DNA from: Desulfobulbus sp.
GTDB lineage: Bacteria > Desulfobacterota > Desulfobulbia > Desulfobulbales > Desulfobulbaceae
NCBI RefSeq assembly: GCF_030824455.1
Contig: NZ_JAVBXR010000018.1
Location: 1-64,000, forward strand
Length of the DNA stretch: 64,000 nucleotides
Reading direction: 5' to 3'
The translations under genes were made by a program, and so were the position numbers. Positions 1 to 8,166 of this stretch are shown piece after piece (within the stretch, counting starts at the first letter, position 1; each line of letters opens with the position of its first letter). The notes under the pieces were generated by a model. It did not search any database. It was not told where the DNA came from and saw nothing but the letters and a program-made list of their open reading frames with translations.

Positions 1-77
1 CACACACTCATCGTGCATCAGAAAACCTTCGATTATTCAAAGGCTTTTCAGGTTACGGCTTGACAATTCCCTTTAAC

Positions 78-130
78 GGGCATTTCGACGAGCACAGCGA
101 GGAGAAATCTCGTTATGGCTCGAAATGCCC
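78..130. repeat. Palindromic repeat element, REP-like
   Basis: GGGCATTTCGA at 78-88 is an exact inverted copy of TCGAAATGCCC at 120-130. A second small inverted repeat, GAGATTTCTC-like, lies between the arms. The overall form (an arm ending in TTTCGA, then GAGC, then an AGCGAGGAGAAATCT core) resembles dispersed palindromic repeats common between genes in delta-proteobacterial genomes. Only this copy is visible in the window, so calling it a dispersed family is inference. Confidence 0.5.
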
Positions 131-227
131 CACCTTCCTCAATGAGATTTTGCTGCGTGTGTCATGCCTCGTTTGATTGAGGAATGGAATACTCCCCCTC
201 TCCATCTTTCACCTTTGGAGCCAAGCA

Positions 228-1130
228 GTGATCAATCTCGATTTTATTGATGAAAAAATAGCCCGCAAACAGATTGTGCTCCTCGACGGCGCCACTGGAA
301 GCGAACTGGAGAAACGCGGCGTAGCGATGAACAGCGCCGCCTGGAGCGCAGAGGCGATGCTCACGGCGCCGGACGTTGTGCAGGCGGTGCATGAAGACTA
401 CATCCAGGCCGGGGCGGACGTGGTCACCTGCAATTCGTTCTCGCTGGCCCGACACATGCTGGCCCGCGCCGGGATGGCCGAGCAGTTCCGTCGCCTCAAC
501 GCCGCTGCAATCGCGGTTGCAATCAAGGCGCGCGACCGGGTCGCCGCTGGGCCGGTGGCCATTGCCGGCTCGATTGCGCCAACCACCTTCTGCGCCAATC
601 CGCAGCTCTGTTACCCGCCGCTTGACCAGGCGCTTTCGTGGTATGAACAACAGGCCATGATCCTGGCCGAAGCCGGGGCCGACCTCTTGATTATTGAAAT
701 GATCGAGGACATTGCCCAGGGTTCCCTGGCCATCAAAGCGGCACTGACCACGGGATTGCCGGTGTGGCTGGGTTTGAGCTGCGTGAAAAACGCAGGCGGG
801 GAGATTCTGTTGTGGGAGCAGGGCCACAGCCTGGCAGAGGCGGTCGGAATCTTTGCCGGGATGGGCGCCGACGCGGCGTTCATCATGCACACCGAAACCG
901 AGGACGCGGCAGCCGGGCTGGCCGTACTGGCCGCCGGCTGGAGCGGCAAACGCGGCGTATACGCCCATTCCGGCAATTTTGTGATGCCCAACTGGCAGTT
1001 CGCCGACGTCATAACGCCAGAAGCCTATGCCGACGCGGCAAAAAAATGGGTGGAGATGGGCGCCGACATCATCGGCGGCTGCTGCGGCATCGGGCCTGCT
1101 CATATACGACGGCTGAAAGAAACACTCTGA
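228..1130 (+). CDS. Homocysteine S-methyltransferase family protein
   Basis: About 300 residues covering the Pfam S-methyl_trans TIM barrel. The family moves a methyl group from S-methylmethionine, betaine or a similar donor to homocysteine using zinc. The N-terminal LLDGATGSELEKRG motif is typical. The zinc-binding cysteines are present: one in GLSCVKN near residue 186 and the GGCCG pair at residues 285-286. I chose the GTG at 228 because GGAG stands 7 bases before it and the protein then begins at the family's usual place; the ATG at 177 adds 17 unrelated residues. At this size it is a stand-alone methyltransferase, like MmuM or the N-terminal module of MetH. It has no cobalamin domain. The methyl donor cannot be told from sequence. 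Confidence 0.85.
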   Translation: MINLDFIDEKIARKQIVLLDGATGSELEKRGVAMNSAAWSAEAMLTAPDVVQAVHEDYIQAGADVVTCNSFSLARHMLARAGMAEQFRRLNAAAIAVAIKARDRVAAGPVAIAGSIAPTTFCANPQLCYPPLDQALSWYEQQAMILAEAGADLLIIEMIEDIAQGSLAIKAALTTGLPVWLGLSCVKNAGGEILLWEQGHSLAEAVGIFAGMGADAAFIMHTETEDAAAGLAVLAAGWSGKRGVYAHSGNFVMPNWQFADVITPEAYADAAKKWVEMGADIIGGCCGIGPAHIRRLKETL

Positions 1131-1315
1131 CATTTCGCGGCCTCAGGCAACGCCACGCCGCCTGAACACCCTGTGCATGCACGGCCTTCCATGGCGCCGC
1201 ACCAGCTTTTTCTCTTTTCTTTTGCGGCCAATCTCTGCACAATGGCCCTCATGGGAAACCGATGCGTTCCCCGGCAGCCAACCGCCACTTAGCCAACCTC
1301 CACCAAGGACCTCAT

Positions 1316-1699
1316 ATGTTACGAGATTTAGCACTGGCCGCAAAGGCCGCCTGCAGCCGGGAAGATCAGGAAAGCCTGGTCCCGCTGGTCAAAGATTTGC
1401 GCGATCTGGGCGAAGTCGCCTTTAAGCGCGGGCTGCTGGCCCTGGAAGGCGAATTGATGCAGATCAAGGATCCCTTTCTCAAACTGGGCATCCAGTTGAT
1501 TGTCGATAAAACCGAGCCGGAAAACGTGCAGGACATCCTGGACGCCGACATCTACTACAATGAATCCAACGGCCGGGAACTGCTGAAGAAAATCATTATC
1601 CGCGAGGGATTGCTGCGCATCCAGGCCGGCGACAACGCTCGCAACATTCTCATCTGCACCAAGGTCTTTCTCGGCAAAGCCGATTCAAGCTTGTGGTGA
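1316..1699 (+). CDS. Small soluble protein resembling the MotA cytoplasmic loop
   Basis: A 127-residue protein with no membrane segment. Residues from about 25 to 70 (GEVAFKRGLLALEGE, then IKDPFLKLGIQLIVD) closely match the pattern of the large cytoplasmic loop of the flagellar stator MotA, which usually reads ARREGLLALEEE followed by DPFLRKGLQLVVDG. The four transmembrane helices and proton-path residues of MotA are absent. The start is ATG 1316, which has AAGGA 6 bases upstream; an in-frame ATG at 1262 lacks such a site. The next gene follows after 21 bases, so the two are probably co-transcribed. The function is unknown. A regulator or scaffold derived from a stator loop is possible, but no other motility gene is nearby. 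Confidence 0.7.
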   Translation: MLRDLALAAKAACSREDQESLVPLVKDLRDLGEVAFKRGLLALEGELMQIKDPFLKLGIQLIVDKTEPENVQDILDADIYYNESNGRELLKKIIIREGLLRIQAGDNARNILICTKVFLGKADSSLW

Positions 1700-1720
1700 G
1701 CGCGGAAAGAGGAGGACCCC

Positions 1721-1966
1721 ATGGCCAATACAAAGTTCATTGATTTATCCAGAGAGCAACAGACGGCCGAAGTGCATAGCCGCTTTCAGTTTCAGGAAGG
1801 ATCGGGCTGGCACACCGTCGAGGGCGTTTTTGCCGGCAAGGACGAGGCCGACGTCATCGCCGCCCTGATCGACCTGGAGGAAGCGGAGATCAACGCCGTG
1901 GGCGACTGCATGACCGGATTCTGCACCATCCAGCCGAAACTGGAGGATTTTGTCCGCAAACCGTAG
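1721..1966 (+). CDS. Small protein of unknown function
   Basis: An 81-residue acidic protein that I do not recognise. It begins MANTKFIDLSREQQ and has two cysteines close together near the end (DCMTGFC). The ribosome-binding site GAGGAGG lies just upstream of the ATG, and the gene follows the MotA-loop-like gene by 21 bases. Strong initiation signals and close linkage support a real gene. There is no signal peptide or membrane segment. The two spaced cysteines could be redox-active or bind metal, but that is only a guess. Confidence 0.65.
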   Translation: MANTKFIDLSREQQTAEVHSRFQFQEGSGWHTVEGVFAGKDEADVIAALIDLEEAEINAVGDCMTGFCTIQPKLEDFVRKP

Positions 1967-2088
1967 CGACGGGACGAGCGTTTACTTCTTGTGGCGCGGT
2001 GATGCACAATGAGGCGGGAGACCGGGCAACGCGCTTCCGTCCGAGCCCCCGCCCCCCACCCGACCATTGACAGTCAACGGAGTGTTTC

Positions 2089-3285
2089 ATGGACGCCACC
2101 CGATTCATCGTTGCCGGCGGTTTGCTTGACGGCAGAAGCGCGGTTGCGCGCAAGAACGTCTATCTGGCGGTCAAGGGCGGCCGCATCACCGCAATGGGCG
2201 CGAAAGACGAACTACCCGACGAGCCTGGGGCAATCATCGACGACCTGTCTCACTGCACCATCGTACCGCCGCTGATGGACTGCAGCGTTGCCCTGTCGCG
2301 TTCGCCTTCGATTGACCCGAACACCCAGGCGAGCGTGGAGGCGGCTGATCCCGAGCAACGGGCCGCCCTGTTCCGCCGGCACATCGGCGACTGCCTGGCG
2401 CACGGCGTGCTGGCCGTGGCCGACAACGGAACCCCGGAGGGATTGCTGGCTCGGAGCGGCACGCCAACTGCGCAGGAACAGGCCATCGTTATTTGCTCAT
2501 CCGCTCCGATCCCGCTCAATACGGCCGATGATGCGCCAACCCCTGCCTTGAATTGTCAGTTCCACAGAATTCAATATTCCCCGGATATAGATCAGGTGGA
2601 AGGTCCTGGGCCAGGCATGAGCGTTATGCGCATTGACGCCCTGCGGAGCCTGCTGTCGCAGCCCAGGCGCGGAAAAACGGTGGTGGTCGCCAATGGACCG
2701 CAGGCTGTGGCCGAGGCCCTGGCCGCAGGCTGCGACGCCATTGAGCAAGGCTACCTGATGGGCGAGGAAAATCTCCGCAAGATGGCAGCCGATCAGGTGC
2801 TGTGGCTGCCAAGCGTGCTGCGGGCAAAAAACGCGCTGGACAGCTCAGGCTCCGGCGGCGAGGTCTGCTGCCGCTTCTCGTTGCGCTATGTTGCGCCGGG
2901 AAAAGCGCTGCCAGGGGCCGAGGTCCACTGGAAAGCGATGCTCGCCGATCAGCTTGGCCAATTGGGTCGGGCACGGATTTTGGGGACGCCGACAGCCGTG
3001 GCCACCGGTGCCGGCAGCGTCGGCATTCTCCATGGCGAGTCTGTGGTTGAGGAGATCAAACTGTTCATCAAGGCTGGTTATTCCCTGGCCGAGGCGATTG
3101 GATGCGCCTCGGAACAGGGCGCTCGTTTTTTTGGCGTGGCGCAGATCGGCGCGTTGAGGGTCGGCGGTCCGGCCACCTTTCTCCTCACCCGGGGCACGCC
3201 GCACCAGTTGCCCAGGAAACTGGCCTATCTGGAAGGCGTCTACGTCAACGGCGCGCCCAGCGGCAGCTATCGAAAAACTCCGTGA
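2089..3285 (+). CDS. Amidohydrolase-fold protein lacking metal ligands (probable pseudoenzyme)
   Basis: A 398-residue protein with the layout of the imidazolonepropionase/prolidase-type amidohydrolases. It has an N-terminal beta-sandwich strand (VAGGLLDGR, LAVKGGRITAMG), a TIM barrel, and a C-terminal return to the sandwich (GALRVGGPATFLLTRG). The usual metal-binding signatures are replaced. The HxH that normally follows PG(L/F)ID is S66-V-A68 in PPLMDCSVALS. The barrel HAHG is VANG. The EHG motif is EQGY. The TDAG aspartate is glycine in TGAG. With every ligand gone, hydrolysis by the usual mechanism is unlikely. The reading frame is intact and the start has GGAG 6 bases upstream, so this is not a decaying gene. 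A binding or regulatory role is inference. Confidence 0.75.
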   Translation: MDATRFIVAGGLLDGRSAVARKNVYLAVKGGRITAMGAKDELPDEPGAIIDDLSHCTIVPPLMDCSVALSRSPSIDPNTQASVEAADPEQRAALFRRHIGDCLAHGVLAVADNGTPEGLLARSGTPTAQEQAIVICSSAPIPLNTADDAPTPALNCQFHRIQYSPDIDQVEGPGPGMSVMRIDALRSLLSQPRRGKTVVVANGPQAVAEALAAGCDAIEQGYLMGEENLRKMAADQVLWLPSVLRAKNALDSSGSGGEVCCRFSLRYVAPGKALPGAEVHWKAMLADQLGQLGRARILGTPTAVATGAGSVGILHGESVVEEIKLFIKAGYSLAEAIGCASEQGARFFGVAQIGALRVGGPATFLLTRGTPHQLPRKLAYLEGVYVNGAPSGSYRKTP

Positions 3286-3342
3286 CAGGCGCGCCTGACA
3301 GCCAAGCGTCTATAGAAGCAAACAGAGGCAAACGGCAGCCGA

Positions 3343-3358
3343 CGCGTCCGGAGACGCG
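3343..3358. terminator. Weak hairpin between convergent genes
   Basis: CGCGTC and GACGCG form a 6-base stem around CGGA in the 106-base gap where the amidohydrolase-like gene and the malic enzyme gene converge. Neither side has a clear T-run, so intrinsic termination is doubtful. A 12-base palindrome, CAGGCGCGCCTG, also lies just after the stop codon of the plus-strand gene. Confidence 0.25.
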
Positions 3359-3391
3359 CCGGCAAGGGAAAGGAGCAATCGCGAGAAAGGC

Positions 3392-5224
<1,833 letters not shown>

Positions 5225-5232
5225 TCAATGCC

Positions 5233-5256
5233 GCATTCAATGCAGCATTCAATGCA
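5233..5256. repeat. Two tandem 12-base units in the malic enzyme leader
   Basis: GCATTCAATGCA occurs twice head to tail, at 5233-5244 and 5245-5256. A partial third copy (TCAATGC) lies at 5225-5231. Each unit is itself a near-perfect palindrome (GCATT C AATGC). The array sits about 50-70 bases upstream of the maeA start and downstream of its candidate promoter, where a repressor could block transcription. The role is inference. Confidence 0.6.
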
Positions 5257-5318
5257 GCCTTATCCCGGTCAACAGCGATCGTTCGCCGGCCGGAAGGGCA
5301 AAATAACCGCTGCCTGCA

Positions 5319-5347
5319 GCATTACAAAGCCGCAGCTTGCCTGTCAA
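5319..5347 (-). promoter_or_regulatory. Candidate sigma-70 promoter of maeA
   Basis: On the minus strand TTGACA (5347-5342) is followed after 17 bases by TAATGC (5324-5319). The -35 box is perfect and the -10 box is partial. It would give a leader of about 125 bases before the malic enzyme start. Confidence 0.5.
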
Positions 5348-5413
5348 GGTTCTCGGATTTATTGCACGTTTACAGCGGGACGAAGCGTTGATCGGCTTTG
5401 CCCCGCCGCCTGC

Positions 5414-6352
5414 TTAAAAAAGCCTGCCCTGGGGCGAACACACAGACGCCATCCTGCGCTCGGTGATGGTCTCCCGGCCGTTGAGGACACCGGTCAACAG
5501 GGGTGAGCGAGGATCATGGGCCGCGTGGTTGCGGGCCACCACCTGGGGGCTGACGTTGGCGTAGCAATACCGGCAGCCGTGCGGGCAGGTGTTGTACGCA
5601 CCGATGTCGACGCTGGCCGCGCAGCCGCAGCCCGGCCGCTGACCGCTGTCTTTTTTGATCCGCACCGGTTGCCTCAGGATGTCGGCCACCAGGCGCTCGT
5701 CGATGCACCGGGCCGCAGCGATCCCGCACTGCTCCGTGAACAATGGGTCGCAGCAGGCGCACAGCTCGATCTCACAACGGGCGGCAAGGGCGGCGAGGCC
5801 CCGAATGAAACGGATTTTCTCGCTGTCCTCAAGGGGCAGCAACGCTAGTCCCGTCAGGTTGCGTTTGCACTTTGCATACACGCTGAGAAAACTGATGGTG
5901 CATTGGCGGGTGAATCCGCGCAACTGTTGGGCCAACTGCGCAAAGGCGCGGAGATAGTGGTCGGGATCCAGGGCGGGAGTCAGGACAATCGGGTCAAAGC
6001 GCCACAGCATCCTCTCTGGGCCGATCCGCTCGCTCAGACGGCGGAAGGCCGCAATCCGGGTGTCGATGTCTGCAAGGTGTTGCTCCAGGGTGTGGTCGCA
6101 ACCGGTGAGGGTGTAGTGAAAAAAGTAGGGATAACCGAGCCGGTCGATTTCGTCCAGGCGAGGCAGCAGCGGCGCGGGGTTCTTGGTCCAGAAAACCAGG
6201 CAGTCGACCACGCCGGGGTCCAGCGCAACCCGTGAGACCTGCAAGGGATTGAAGGGGTTGCGCACCAACACGTATCCCGCTCGCAGCCGGTTGAGCAGCC
6301 AATCGCTGTAAAAGGCGGGGATGTCGGTTCGTCTGGAGGCGCTGACAATCAT
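5414..6352 (-). CDS. DUF1848 / radical-SAM-like iron-sulfur protein
   Basis: A 312-residue protein that begins MIVSASRRTDIPAFY, the hallmark start of the DUF1848 family, often annotated as spore photoproduct lyase-like. Near the C-terminus CPHGCRYCYA gives a CxxxCxxC set at residues 256, 260 and 263, suited to a [4Fe-4S] cluster. Several more cysteines occur in CACCDPLF and PGCGCAAS. The barrel-like part (FWTKNPAP, YFFHYTLTG, WRFDPI) comes before the cluster, the reverse of ordinary radical SAM order, and this is normal for DUF1848. I use the ATG at 6352 because longer forms would run through the terminator at 6415-6447. Its Shine-Dalgarno site is weak. The reaction and substrate are unknown. 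Confidence 0.8.
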   Translation of the reverse strand: MIVSASRRTDIPAFYSDWLLNRLRAGYVLVRNPFNPLQVSRVALDPGVVDCLVFWTKNPAPLLPRLDEIDRLGYPYFFHYTLTGCDHTLEQHLADIDTRIAAFRRLSERIGPERMLWRFDPIVLTPALDPDHYLRAFAQLAQQLRGFTRQCTISFLSVYAKCKRNLTGLALLPLEDSEKIRFIRGLAALAARCEIELCACCDPLFTEQCGIAAARCIDERLVADILRQPVRIKKDSGQRPGCGCAASVDIGAYNTCPHGCRYCYANVSPQVVARNHAAHDPRSPLLTGVLNGRETITERRMASVCSPQGRLF

Positions 6353-6414
6353 CGAGAGGTATTGGGACTCATTGGTTTTGCGCTGCCTCCACCGGACCTG
6401 ACAAAATTCGCCGC

Positions 6415-6447
6415 AATAAAAAAGGCCCGGAGCAACCGGGCCTTTTT
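6415..6447 (-). terminator. Rho-independent terminator after the FIST-like gene
   Basis: GGCCCGG (6424-6430), loop AGCAA, then CCGGGCC (6436-6442). A run of A on the plus-strand left side becomes TTTTTT on the minus strand. T residues on the right side make it potentially bidirectional. It separates the DUF1848 gene from the FIST-like pair. Confidence 0.85.
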
Positions 6448-6469
6448 GTACCACATCTTCGCGCAAAAA

Positions 6470-7465
6470 TCAGATGTCGTGCACCTCCATATACACCAGC
6501 GTCTGATTCAGCAGCTGATAGGCGATCTCGCCAAAGGTGATGGGCCCGACAAAGGGATCGGTCTTGCGGCCTTCCAGTTCGGAATACAGATAATTCAGGA
6601 TGCAGTTGCAGGAAAAGACAATGTTTTGTCCATCGAGGTTGCTCTTGCGCAGTTGTTCGCCAAAAGAGGCGGCATAGTTGCTCACCGCCTTGGCGTGTTT
6701 ATAGCGGATGCCGGTGAACACCGGGGCGTAGAATTTCACCTCGCCGCCGGGATCGACGCTCTGGAAGCTGATGTTGACCAAGGCGCCGTAATAATCGGCT
6801 ACAAGGGGCAGCTTGGTGTCGAGATTATTGCGGGTGATGTACTCGGCAAAGTTTTCTTTGACGCCGTTGACCATCACATCGGTGCAGGAAAAGCCGTCTG
6901 CGGCGAAGGTAAGCATATCGCCGTCGCCCTGCTCAAATATATTGATGATGCCCACCTCCACCGACTTGCCCGGCGGCAGGGTCACATGCATGACCACCGC
7001 CTCCTGCTCGTAGGCGGCGCCAGAGCTGCCGTCAAACACCTTGGGGGTCGCCTTGCCCAAGTCGCTGAGATGGACGCCGGCCACCCAGCCGATCAGCGGA
7101 CGGTTGCCAAAATCCTTATAATTGGGGCCATTGAGAGCAAAAGACGCGTGCGCCGGGCTTGTCGCCGGTAGGATGATAAAACTGAACCCGCTGCCCTCGG
7201 CGTCGGTGTACACCTTGCCCAGTCCGTTCTGGTCGTAGACCGAGGTGATTGCCGATGCGGTCACGGCCGAAATGTCGGTGACAAAAATTTTATCCTGGGA
7301 GACGGCGCCACCCTCAGACGGGGTGATGAAATAGGGGATGGTGCCGCCAATCCACTGCCCTTTGGGCAATTGACGCAGCAAGGCCTCTTCGCCGGCCAAG
7401 AGCAGCGTGCGACCTTCAGCAATGAATTTTTCAACCTCAACGACACTGTACATGTTCTGTTGCAT
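6470..7465 (-). CDS. FIST-like protein (DUF6976-type)
   Basis: A 331-residue soluble protein. I believe this is the group sometimes listed as DUF6976, but I could not confirm that. It starts MYSVVEVEKFIAEGRTLLLAGEEALLRQLP and has a WIGGTIPYF motif. The C-terminal part ends with FSCNCILNYLY and then GPITFGEIAYQLLNQTLVY. That resembles the end of FIST_C domains, where a cysteine or arginine region is followed by GxxTFGEI. FIST proteins are sensory domains thought to bind small ligands such as amino acids. No kinase, cyclase or chemotaxis module is attached, so it would be a stand-alone sensor. It is translated from the same transcript as the small gene 8 bases upstream and ends at a strong terminator. 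Confidence 0.6.
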   Translation of the reverse strand: MQQNMYSVVEVEKFIAEGRTLLLAGEEALLRQLPKGQWIGGTIPYFITPSEGGAVSQDKIFVTDISAVTASAITSVYDQNGLGKVYTDAEGSGFSFIILPATSPAHASFALNGPNYKDFGNRPLIGWVAGVHLSDLGKATPKVFDGSSGAAYEQEAVVMHVTLPPGKSVEVGIINIFEQGDGDMLTFAADGFSCTDVMVNGVKENFAEYITRNNLDTKLPLVADYYGALVNISFQSVDPGGEVKFYAPVFTGIRYKHAKAVSNYAASFGEQLRKSNLDGQNIVFSCNCILNYLYSELEGRKTDPFVGPITFGEIAYQLLNQTLVYMEVHDI

Positions 7466-7473
7466 GGTTCCTC

Positions 7474-7707
7474 CTATCCGAAAATGATTTTGATGTCTTC
7501 CTGCGCCGACGGGCTGGATGCATTCTTTTCATAGATGGCAAACAACTGATCCACGGCGTCGCGGACATTTTCGGGTGTTGGGGCCGCGCTGACCGTGCGC
7601 ACCACCCGGCCGAGCAAAATTTTGGCAGCTAAAAATTTGAGCGTGTACGTCTTCCGACCAGTGACAACGTCGGCCCACCGTGGGTTGCTTTTTGGGGGAA
7701 CACTCAT
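7474..7707 (-). CDS. Small unknown protein, partner of the FIST-like gene
   Basis: A 77-residue basic protein starting MSVPPKSNPRWADVVTGRK. The ATG at 7707 has GAGGAGG 9 bases upstream; a longer form from 7776 has no such support. The sequence LKFLAAKILLGRVVRTV is amphipathic rather than clearly membrane-spanning. It lies 8 bases before the FIST-like gene, so the two are co-transcribed. I recognise no family. A binding partner or specificity subunit for the FIST-like protein is a reasonable but untested idea. Confidence 0.6.
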   Translation of the reverse strand: MSVPPKSNPRWADVVTGRKTYTLKFLAAKILLGRVVRTVSAAPTPENVRDAVDQLFAIYEKNASSPSAQEDIKIIFG

Positions 7708-7861
7708 ACCCGATTGCCTCCTCAGCATAGTCACGGGTGTTCCGGATCTCGCCCTCTCCGCGTTTGCCGGAAACACACCCTTTGCGAATAGAAAAAGTGT
7801 ATCACGTCGTTGTCGACGAAAACAAGGCGCAGTGAAAATTAATTGTGCACGAATTGAGTGA

Positions 7862-7882
7862 CCGGTGCGGCAATCGCACCGG
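7862..7882. promoter_or_regulatory. Perfect inverted repeat, candidate regulator site
   Basis: CCGGTGCG (7862-7869), spacer GCAAT, CGCACCGG (7875-7882). No T-run follows on either strand, so a terminator is unlikely. It lies about 285 bases before the alcohol dehydrogenase gene, which is followed by a sigma-54 activator gene, and just upstream of a possible sigma-54 site. An enhancer site for that activator is a guess. Confidence 0.4.
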
Positions 7883-7894
7883 CAAAAGAGACGA

Positions 7895-7910
7895 AGGGCA
7901 ACGCATTGCA
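7895..7910 (+). promoter_or_regulatory. Possible sigma-54 promoter
   Basis: AGGGCAACGCATTGCA has GG and GC exactly 10 bases apart and a perfect TTGCA -12 half. The -24 half is imperfect (AGGGC against TGGCA). It would leave a leader of about 250 bases before the alcohol dehydrogenase start, which is long. The neighbouring sigma-54-dependent regulator gene is the reason to consider it. Confidence 0.25.
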
Positions 7911-8166
7911 GCCGAATTCGCTCTTATTGGGGCGTACGCTGGGGTGTTTCGCGGCTCCTTCCGGCCAAACGCGAGTCATCGCGCCTCGCCTCGACCATGC
8001 TTTTGAGTCACAATGACCCGATCTTTTCTTCGCTTCTGCATCCATCTGTGCTATTCTTGTCAAAAAGAGCCTTTCTTGTTCGATGGTATGTGCAGTCGAG
8101 AGGGTCATTTATACCCACTCGCCCGTGTCCGCTGTGTTGTCAGGTCCCACCAGGAGATCACCCGGC

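Larger units (their letters stand above)
7708..8166. other. 459-base divergent intergenic region with regulatory signals
   Basis: No convincing gene lies between the small FIST-linked gene (minus) and the alcohol dehydrogenase (plus). It holds a weak sigma-70-like promoter for the minus side (TTGTTT at 7825-7820, 18 bases, TACACT at 7801-7796). That promoter overlaps an inverted repeat CGTCG-TTGT-CGACG (7805-7818). It also holds a perfect 8-base inverted repeat at 7862-7882 and a possible sigma-54 site at 7895-7910, both described separately. Confidence 0.5.

Noticed and set aside
162-1133. Long minus-strand frame opposite the homocysteine methyltransferase gene
   Set aside because: It has no ribosome site and no protein-like pattern. 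It is the complement of a gene with clear family motifs.
7839-8108. 89-codon minus-strand frame in the divergent intergenic region
   Set aside because: It covers the inverted repeat and possible promoter sites, lacks a ribosome site and has no recognisable pattern.
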